Source of the DNA: Siphonodentalium dalli
Lineage: Eukaryota; Mollusca; Scaphopoda; Gadilida; Siphonodentaliidae
DNA length: 64,000 bases
Assembly: GCA_032622095.1 (NCBI GenBank)
Contig: CP136061.1
Span: 238,934,609-238,998,608, forward strand
Reading direction: 5' to 3'
This document shows, in pieces, positions 57,088 to 64,000 of this stretch. The notes beneath the pieces are model-generated. The model was not told the origin of the DNA, made no database searches, and saw only the letters and a list, made by a program, of their open reading frames with translations. Position 1 is the stretch's first letter. Every line of letters starts with the position of its first letter. The position numbers and the translations under genes are program-made.

Positions 57088-60000
57088 TTAATTCGTTGCA
57101 TTCTCAGATAATATTATTAAGTCAACATAGCGTTTCCATAGATCAGCGGATTTTTTAACAAAAAAATTAATTGGGTCTTCCGTATATTCCAGTGGAATCG
57201 TCATAAAATCTGATAATCCAGAAAGAAAAAGTCGAGTTTTAGATTCTGGACTCAGTTTATCGAATTTTAGGTAGAATTCGATATCAAAGTTGTTCAAAAT
57301 GTCGAATTCCACAAGGTTCCTCTCCGATGTTATTGACGTGCATTCACATATGGTATGTTTAACAACGTCGCTGTGTTCGCGACTGCAGAGAGGACATACC
57401 TGTTTCTCACCAGGTAACATAGCCATAAGGCGAGCAACAAGCGTGTACGATGATTTATATTTTGGGAAGCATCGACATTTTCCCCAAAGATGAGACATGG
57501 TTAATTCTTGTTGTATGGCAGCGAAACGAGCAAGTCTATTGTCGCCATTTATAATTGCTGTCCACTCTTCAGAACACCCGATTTTCCATTTGTCTCTCAA
57601 TATATTTTTCCATGTTAGTTTGTTCGGGAATTTGTGTAAATCAATAAAAGTTATCAGGTAGTCGACCATGTTATATTTCTGGAGTGTTGTAATCATGTCA
57701 GCTATGAAATTTTTATCACTTATCTCTGAGCACCCCACGACATATTGATACAAACGGGTTAAGAAAATAGATTTAACAGTTTTGTTTTGCGACAGATTAC
57801 ACAGCGAGCCAAAGAATGATAGTTTGCGTTTATCGATTAAAGACATGAGTGGAGGCAGACCGACTAACCCAAGGGCTATTTCTGTCTTTGTGCGTGTATG
57901 TAGACCCTGGAAAAATTTAACGCAAAATCGGTGTGTTCTTTCTAGACGATCACGGTTATTCTGGCACAAATTCCAAAGTAATTCAGAACCGTACAATCCC
58001 CTCGGAAGTACCACAGACGAGTAGATAATCGAACAACTCTTTGGAGTTATACCACCCGGATGAATACCAGCATTTGTGAGCATCATAAATGTACTTCTAG
58101 TTTTTTCGCAAATATTTTCAACAAAGGCACCGTTGAAATCGTATTTATCGAGTGGTATCCCCAGATGAGTTGTTCGCGTATCCTCCCTGATCTGCGATTC
58201 CCCTAGATTCCATGTGCGATTTTGACGAGTATAATTCGCTTTTGTCTCATTAAAAACAATTATACAACATTTATTGGGGTTATATCTGAACCTCCATGTG
58301 TTACTGTAAGAAACGCATATTTCACAAAGTTTTTGTAATCCCTTTTTACTGAGGGACAATAACACCATATCGTCCGCGTGTGTAGGGCTGGTGCAATTTA
58401 TGCCCAACATTTGTAGTCCATATCCTGAGCTGGCTAATTGATTGATCAATTCGTCTACGTAAATCATATAGTAAAATGGCGATAATATACTTCCTTGTCT
58501 AGCTCCCTGTAATACTTTAAACCACTGAGATGAAGTATGTTGGTATCGAACTGAACATGATACATTTGTCAAAAGGTTGTATAATAATGTGAACAAATGT
58601 CCCTGTACCCCGCGTTCGTAAAGTTTGTACAATAGACCATTTACCCAGACGGTGTCAAAGGCCTTCCACACATCGAGGAAACACGAATACAAATTTTGTT
58701 TGCTTTCGGATACGTATGAAATGCATTCTCTCATCAAGTAGGAGGTCATGTTTGCACTTATTCCTTTTTGGAATCCGTGCTGCAATGGGTTAACTTCGAG
58801 TAAGTATGGTGTATATCGCTCTAATCGAGTCTGGATTATTTTTTCAAGTATTTTGTAAAGTACAGGCATCAATGTGATTGCTCTATAACTATCATAATCT
58901 GTTTTTGGTTTGGACCCTCCTTTATATAAAGTAACAATAACGCCGCGCTTCATATGTTCAGGGACTGTCTGTTCTGTAATAATATCAGTAAGTAGGTCTG
59001 ACACCGCCTGGATTAACACAGGACTACCATATATAATATGTTCGTTTGCGATGAGATCCCACCCTGCTGCTTTACCGCGATTAAGATTTCGACAAATATC
59101 AGCCAGTTCGCTGGCTGTTACCGGGAATATGATATTCTTGTCAATTTTACTTTCACTTGTATTGGTCACTTCTCGGTCAACAAAAGAATTAACACGATTA
59201 AATTGTACTGAGTCAAAGCTCGGTTGATATAACGGCGAGTAGAGATTTTCGAAGTATGTCGCCCAACCTTCAGTTATTTCAGATTCCTCACGAAGAACAG
59301 TTCCATTGTGTACGAAAAATGGATTTTTGTTAGCGTGTAAGTTTTTTTTTTTCGCGTTTAACATGCGGAAAAGGTAATCTTGGTCGACCTCAGCGCGTTC
59401 ATCTATTTCGTTTACCACTTCTGTCATGTGTTTATGAGATGCTCTCCTATAGAGTCTACGAAAGTTGCATTTGGCTTCTTTATACTCAACATAAGTTCCG
59501 AAATCGAGTTCGTTTTGTTCTCTGGGTCTTCCTGACTCTATCCATTTTCTCCGATGTGCACGCATTTTTTCGTGTAACGCTTTTAACTCATCATTCCAGA
59601 AGGGTTTAAGATTTCGTTTGAAACGTTTACGAGGAAAACACGCAACCGATGCGTTTGCAATTGCTTGTACGATTTCTGCATATCTACATACTGCGTCAAT
59701 TCGATACAAATTGGGGTCTCGGTTTTTTACTTTGATAATTTCAGTATCAAGATATCTCTGATACTCTTCGATGATTTCTGGGTGAGATCTCACTCGCTTC
59801 CAGTCGATCCCACCATCAGCATTAGCATCTAGCCCTCCGATGGTGCGATCATCTACGGGCAAAGAAATATTTGCGGATATTGGACGATGATTTGACACAT
59901 CTATAGAGTTATCGTCCATTACATCAATGCTGCGTACAAAATGTATGAATATATCAGGTATCAATATATGGTCGATTATTGTGCCGATATTGTTGCCTCT

Positions 60001-60717
60001 CTGGCCAAATGGTAAACAAGTAGCTCGAGGCGATATCTCATAATTGGCTGATTTCAATTCAAGGGCTTTAACAAATTTAATGAATGCTGAGTTTCGCTTA
60101 TCTGATTTATCGAAATTACCATTTAGATCGCCCATTATGATGAGGTTACCGTGTATTTTATATATATCGCATATATCTCTAAGCGTATTTATATATTCTA
60201 TATATTCTTCAGCGGGATAATTCGTGGATGGTAAGTAAACTTGGAAGATATACAAATAGCTCCCACCCGGTAGCTTTAATTGAATCCCGATAATGCGATC
60301 ATCTGCTATGTCAAGCGGACATATACAGTGTGACAGCCTGTTGTGCCACATTAGTGCCACACCGCCCTTGGGTCTACCTGGCTTTATGGTATGGATGGGA
60401 ACTTGTTGGCTATAATCGCAGACAGCATGATATTCATAATTGGACCCCAGCATTCCGAGAAAATCTACATTGGTTTGGTATAACCAATGCTCACTTAGAC
60501 CCATAATGTCATAATGACCATTTCTCATTAGTTCTGTGATATATGCACCTGATGACATAATTCCCGTACAATTCCAGGTAAGGAAATTTAATGTCATGTT
60601 CTCCATATATTTAAGCTTGGTGGGATACGATAAGCTGGTATGGTATTGATTTCGTGTACGGTAATCGAATATGAATACAAACAATAATGATATACATAGA
60701 TGGCGCACATTAGACAT
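57088..60717 (-). CDS. LINE ORF2: endonuclease-reverse transcriptase
   Basis: 1209 codons. It nicks target DNA and copies the LINE RNA by target-primed reverse transcription. The N-terminal endonuclease has WNC (48-50), E76 in LSEHW, GDLN (196-199), IDH (248-250) and SNH (275-277). The last is usually SDH. The reverse transcriptase has GKAAGWD (548-554), QHGFQKG, FLDVWKAFD (680-688, first catalytic Asp), QGSILSP (741-747), HADD (780-783, the catalytic Asp pair, with His in place of the usual Tyr) and LGIPLD (852-857). A CPLC...H...C cluster (1108-1126) resembles the C-terminal zinc finger of this group. The real start may be Met 38 or 41, since residues 1-37 are not endonuclease-like and the WNC motif follows soon after. 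Confidence 0.95.
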   Translation of the reverse strand: MSNVRHLCISLLFVFIFDYRTRNQYHTSLSYPTKLKYMENMTLNFLTWNCTGIMSSGAYITELMRNGHYDIMGLSEHWLYQTNVDFLGMLGSNYEYHAVCDYSQQVPIHTIKPGRPKGGVALMWHNRLSHCICPLDIADDRIIGIQLKLPGGSYLYIFQVYLPSTNYPAEEYIEYINTLRDICDIYKIHGNLIIMGDLNGNFDKSDKRNSAFIKFVKALELKSANYEISPRATCLPFGQRGNNIGTIIDHILIPDIFIHFVRSIDVMDDNSIDVSNHRPISANISLPVDDRTIGGLDANADGGIDWKRVRSHPEIIEEYQRYLDTEIIKVKNRDPNLYRIDAVCRYAEIVQAIANASVACFPRKRFKRNLKPFWNDELKALHEKMRAHRRKWIESGRPREQNELDFGTYVEYKEAKCNFRRLYRRASHKHMTEVVNEIDERAEVDQDYLFRMLNAKKKNLHANKNPFFVHNGTVLREESEITEGWATYFENLYSPLYQPSFDSVQFNRVNSFVDREVTNTSESKIDKNIIFPVTASELADICRNLNRGKAAGWDLIANEHIIYGSPVLIQAVSDLLTDIITEQTVPEHMKRGVIVTLYKGGSKPKTDYDSYRAITLMPVLYKILEKIIQTRLERYTPYLLEVNPLQHGFQKGISANMTSYLMRECISYVSESKQNLYSCFLDVWKAFDTVWVNGLLYKLYERGVQGHLFTLLYNLLTNVSCSVRYQHTSSQWFKVLQGARQGSILSPFYYMIYVDELINQLASSGYGLQMLGINCTSPTHADDMVLLSLSKKGLQKLCEICVSYSNTWRFRYNPNKCCIIVFNETKANYTRQNRTWNLGESQIREDTRTTHLGIPLDKYDFNGAFVENICEKTRSTFMMLTNAGIHPGGITPKSCSIIYSSVVLPRGLYGSELLWNLCQNNRDRLERTHRFCVKFFQGLHTRTKTEIALGLVGLPPLMSLIDKRKLSFFGSLCNLSQNKTVKSIFLTRLYQYVVGCSEISDKNFIADMITTLQKYNMVDYLITFIDLHKFPNKLTWKNILRDKWKIGCSEEWTAIINGDNRLARFAAIQQELTMSHLWGKCRCFPKYKSSYTLVARLMAMLPGEKQVCPLCSREHSDVVKHTICECTSITSERNLVEFDILNNFDIEFYLKFDKLSPESKTRLFLSGLSDFMTIPLEYTEDPINFFVKKSADLWKRYVDLIILSENATN

Positions 60718-60796
60718 CGCTAGAAAAGAAGAAAAGAATCAGGAATCATTACATTAAAGAATGGTATATGATAGTCGATATTCGAACATAATTATT

Positions 60797-62419
60797 TCAG
60801 AATTCTGGTTCTTTGCGGACCCACATCCTACAAGTTGCACCAAATGGCCAGAATTTCGGACCGAGGACTATGTCGATATCATTGTCACAAATGTTGATTC
60901 GAGCTGCGTTACCTCTTAACATTCTGATGACTGTGAACCGAATTTTGTAATGGAGAAGGTGTGACTTGATATCGAACACTGTTACGGAATCGTCAAAACC
61001 GGCGAGATACACTTGTGATGTTTTGACTGGTCCATCCATTCTGTTAAAATAGGAATCACTTTGGGACTGACGGTCATAGTTTCTGTGAACTTCCTGTTTA
61101 GGTGGTGCCTGTTTATAACTGTGATTCGGGTATTCGGGTGCAACTTCTGATTCAACAGATATATTGTTTATGTCTCCTCGTTCACTGTTTATGTCTTCAC
61201 GTTCACTGTTTATGTCTTCTCGTTCACTGTGTGCTGAGTGTGAAACATTATCGTCGTAACTGTAGTTCATTGCCATCTCCATTAATGTAGCCATGTCACG
61301 TTGTGTTTTTACCATCTCACCCATTGATCTGTCGACCACTTCAACAAACTGTTGCAAACTGTTGGTTGTCGCTGTAGTGAAACTTCTGAATTCATCTTTC
61401 ATTATAGTAACGTTTTGTTTAATTGTTTCGTTAACCATTTTGTCGCATGCATGAGTCGGTTGAATGTTTTTCTTATTCACTAAATCTTTCAGTGTAGCAA
61501 CTTGACCTTCCAGACTTTTCTGCTTTTTATGGAACTCACCAAGACCGCTTACTATTTCGCCAATATCAGACTTTATTTGGATTATGTCACCCTTTAGTTT
61601 ATTTACACCCGTATATTTGTCATCTTGTATTCGCTCGATGGTCAGTGTATCTGATTCAATTTGTTCGTCCAGTTCTTTTATTTTTTTGTTTATCGTCGTT
61701 ATGTCTGTTTTAGCCTTCTCGACGTCGTTTACTATATGTAATTTCTCCTCGATTTTACTGAATCGCGATTCCAGGCTAGCAATTGATGAATCTAATTTGG
61801 GAACTCGTTGATTGAAGTCTTTGTGGAAAATTTCGTTTTCTGTTTTCATGCATGAAATGTCGCGTTGAATTTTCACTAATGAATTGTTGATACTGGATGT
61901 ACAGGTGTCATCTTCATCTAGAATGGTTACATTTCCGGCTATTGACTGTCGACCAACACTCTTGCTTCGGCTACCTTTGCTAATAACATCGATTATGGAG
62001 TCACTGTCTTCATCTACCATGAACTTCATTATATTATAAATGTCATTAGACATTCGCTTGTTTCTGTTATTTCGATCAATCACATGGTTTCCAGATTGAT
62101 TTCGGACAACTCGTTGTTTCATCGAAGACGATTGCTCATATGGGAAATATTGCTTTGACTTGGCGTGAGTGAATATATTCTCCCTTAGTGTTTCTAATAA
62201 TTTGTCCTGATTTCCGACGAATTCAATTATTGTTGCCGTGAATATATCGTGCGTAGTTGAGCTTATGAATGCGAGAACTGGTTTGAGATTGTCAGATATT
62301 TTGAGGCTGTCATCCTGTTGCCGAGTGTACTGGAATGACTCAACACTGTCATACCAATCTGACAGACAATCGTGTAGGCTCCGTTTGTCGGTATCAGTCG
62401 AAGTATTGCTTGTCGCCAT
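60797..62419 (-). CDS. LINE ORF1: coiled-coil RNA-binding type protein
   Basis: 540 codons from ATG at 62417-62419. It probably packages LINE RNA. Residues 180-315 are a heptad-like coiled coil (for example IASLESRFSKIEEKLHIV). Residues 398-418 hold a short tandem repeat (SEREDIN, SEREDIN, SERGDIN), coded by 21-bp repeats. The last ~75 residues (VYLAGFDDSVTVFDIKSHL to FWPFGATCRMWV) have the layout of the small C-terminal domain seen in ORF1 proteins of invertebrate LINEs, possibly RRM-like. There is no CCHC knuckle. It lies 79 bp upstream of ORF2 and on the same strand. Confidence 0.85.
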   Translation of the reverse strand: MATSNTSTDTDKRSLHDCLSDWYDSVESFQYTRQQDDSLKISDNLKPVLAFISSTTHDIFTATIIEFVGNQDKLLETLRENIFTHAKSKQYFPYEQSSSMKQRVVRNQSGNHVIDRNNRNKRMSNDIYNIMKFMVDEDSDSIIDVISKGSRSKSVGRQSIAGNVTILDEDDTCTSSINNSLVKIQRDISCMKTENEIFHKDFNQRVPKLDSSIASLESRFSKIEEKLHIVNDVEKAKTDITTINKKIKELDEQIESDTLTIERIQDDKYTGVNKLKGDIIQIKSDIGEIVSGLGEFHKKQKSLEGQVATLKDLVNKKNIQPTHACDKMVNETIKQNVTIMKDEFRSFTTATTNSLQQFVEVVDRSMGEMVKTQRDMATLMEMAMNYSYDDNVSHSAHSEREDINSEREDINSERGDINNISVESEVAPEYPNHSYKQAPPKQEVHRNYDRQSQSDSYFNRMDGPVKTSQVYLAGFDDSVTVFDIKSHLLHYKIRFTVIRMLRGNAARINICDNDIDIVLGPKFWPFGATCRMWVRKEPEF

Positions 62420-62947
62420 ATCGATTAATTAAAGTTGTTGTTGTGATAAACTGAGCATATAGTATATGTTGTCACTGGACAATATACTTTTTCTCACGGC
62501 GAAGCCTAGTAAGTCGTCACTACGTCACGAGTACTGTTGTGGTGAGTTGTGCTGCACGACATAATGAGTGAATACGCTTTATGACACTGTAATTAATTAG
62601 TCGAATAGAAACACAGGAATTATTGGATCCGATTCATCCTAAATTGGGCGCTGGACTTCATTTTCGACTTCGAGGAGTTGTGTTCAAAATCACTGTTTTT
62701 GGGCTGAATTGTGCACTTAGAGGGTTCGAGGTTGACATGGTAGAGTTTTAAATTTCAAAAGTCACATACCGATCTCGAAAAACCACACACGAAAACTGAT
62801 AAACAATATTCCCAATCCATGCTAGAATAAGTAAATTGATGGTCCTGGACAATTCAGGCTGGTAGACACCCGGGAACAGACACTATTTTCGAAAATTTCG
62901 GAGAGCGATGTGCATCGATTGTTTACGTCTAAACCGGAAGCCGCCAC

Positions 62948-63170
62948 TTAATATATTTTAGCTAGCATTGAACTATTCAAATGCCCAAAAATTGCTATTG
63001 GTGATGTTTTTTGTGGATTTAATATCTGATAAACCAACCTTTGAGTGATAATCAGTTTATGATATCATTATGCGGGCATATCTAAAGTTAAGATTAGATA
63101 GCTGATGTTAAAAAATTATAAATGTTAAACTGGAAGGAAATGGTTGAAATAATAAGAAAATCAAATTATA
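62948..63170. repeat. LINE target-site duplication, 5'-side copy (223 bp)
   Basis: The exact counterpart of 55789-56011. It adjoins the LINE 5' end, which reads 'gtggcggcttccggtttaga' on the - strand. Confidence 0.88.
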
Positions 63171-63615
63171 ACATAATGCTACTTTTATAATGCTACTTTA
63201 ACTGACTTTTTGCATTAAAGGCACGGGAGGCCTTAGTTGTCGAAAATATTCATATTTGTTCCAATCACCGTAAACAGAAAAACATTAAAACGCATTCAGT
63301 TTCGTTCATATATACCATGACCATCGCGTAAACAGCATGCTATCATAAAGATCTACTATATTTTACCTAAGCAAGAGCCTGATTGTGTTACAGAAGACAG
63401 CACAGTGTTACTGGCTAATCACACACAAATGATATAAACACTCTTTATTAGTTCCATATCAGGAATTCAGCAACAAAGAACGCTCTTTATGTTTACCATC
63501 ATAATATAAACAAACACCAGGAAAGTAACTTTTTATGCTTTTGTTTACATAACAATGACAATAACATACTGTTTATGCGATATTTCTTATTTGTATACGA
63601 ACAAAGGGTTACGTA
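63171..63615. other. Nothing recognised
   Basis: About 445 bp of A/T-rich flank. No repeats shared with the rest of the window and no gene. Confidence 0.4.
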
Positions 63616-64000
63616 GCGTTTTTCCGAAGACCCATAACTCCGAAAGCCCATAACTCCGAAGGCCTATAACTCCGAACGCCCATAACTCCGAAGGTCTATA
63701 ACTCCGAAGGGCCGATTCTCCGAAGGTCCGATTCTCCGAAGATCATGTTTTATCGCTTATTAAATAGTGTACAGTCCAGTGGCGGGGTCAATGGGGCCCT
63801 AGGGAAGACCGCCCCCAAAAAACATGTCAAATGTCATGTAAACGTCAGGAAATCCCTCCTAGGCATTCAAATATTCACAGTGTTCCTGCCCAGGGGAGCC
63901 CCCGGACCAACGATTGGGGGTGACCCCTCCCATGTATGCGCTCCCCAAATCAGGCCTTCGTGATATGCTTTCGGCATATCATATGCATGATATATCCCCC
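63616..64000. mobile_element. Left part of an element with a tandem-array end
   Basis: The end is about seven copies of a 15-16-bp unit (ccgaaggcctataact and variants, 63622-63740). GC-rich sequence with 'aatcaggccttcgtgatatg' follows. That stretch resembles 'ctcaggcctgtaggatatgc' inside 45823-46493. The right side lies beyond the window. Confidence 0.55.

Larger units (their letters stand above)
56012..62947 (-). mobile_element. Full-length two-ORF non-LTR retrotransposon (LINE)
   Basis: Read on the - strand: a 5' untranslated region of about 530 bp (62420-62947), ORF1 (60797-62419), a gap of about 80 bp, ORF2 (57088-60717) and a 3' region of about 1.08 kb. The 3' region ends AATAAAG followed by an (AT)n tail at the target junction. 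Both frames are uninterrupted, and the flanking 223-bp duplication looks perfect, so it is probably young and may be active. An apurinic-type endonuclease plus one reverse transcriptase and a terminal zinc-finger-like motif place it in the broad Jockey/CR1/L2/I assemblage. The clade cannot be fixed by eye. Confidence 0.9.

Noticed and set aside
57290-59227. Several + strand frames across the LINE, and frames across 50027-52971 opposite to Gag.
   Set aside because: These are shadows of the long - strand coding frames.
55789-63170. The 223-bp direct repeats as LTRs of the element between them.
   Set aside because: They lack TG...CA ends, there is no primer site or purine tract, and the interior is a typical two-ORF LINE with an endonuclease.

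Overview
This is a stretch of animal nuclear DNA, A+T-rich, intron-rich and crowded with transposable elements. The only recognisable host gene is the 3' part of a cyclic-nucleotide phosphodiesterase of the PDE3 family, on the + strand. The repeat types (tandem-unit repeats carrying 'gaccttgacctt' motifs, tRNA-like SINE, many short foldback elements, a two-ORF LINE) fit a marine invertebrate, most likely a mollusc. That attribution is an inference from general resemblance.

Region 1-21.7 kb: five PDE3 exons (4802-4963, 9608-9785, 12463-12546, 17305-17474, 20889-21011) encode the last part of the catalytic domain, including the metal-binding Asp region and the purine-selective Gln region, then an acidic linker, a basic segment and a short tail. 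Splice phases agree across all four junctions, and a 3' UTR with two AATAAA signals follows. The introns hold most of the small elements: a SINE, a Tigger-like element touching the first splice donor, a 25-copy 48-bp minisatellite inside a larger inverted-repeat element, and dozens of foldback MITEs.

Region 21.7-46.5 kb: no host gene was recognised. It is a mosaic of MITEs, many nested. At least seven families end in TTAA, several as TTAACCCTTT...AAAGGGTTAA, which is the signature of piggyBac-type mobilisation. Three of these (A, B, C) share one and the same internal ~68-bp palindrome, although their ends differ. Other families are pogo-like (TA + CAGTAATGCCC), hAT-like (8-bp target duplications) and a double-hairpin family (I). 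A 1.3-kb hAT element with a zinc-finger remnant sits inside a family-B element.

Region 46.5-55.3 kb: an LTR retrotransposon on the - strand (47292-54720) with 315-bp TG...CA LTRs, a candidate primer-binding site, a polypurine tract, three frameshifted Gag-type reading frames and no recognisable pol. It lies between the arms of an older inverted repeat.

Region 55.8-63.2 kb: a full-length two-ORF LINE on the - strand (56012-62947). It has a coiled-coil ORF1 protein and an endonuclease/reverse-transcriptase ORF2 protein, and is flanked by an apparently perfect 223-bp target-site duplication. Both open frames and the identical flanks point to a very recent insertion. The window ends in the first part of an element whose end is a short tandem array.

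All repeat boundaries were read by eye. Family names (A-I) are local labels.
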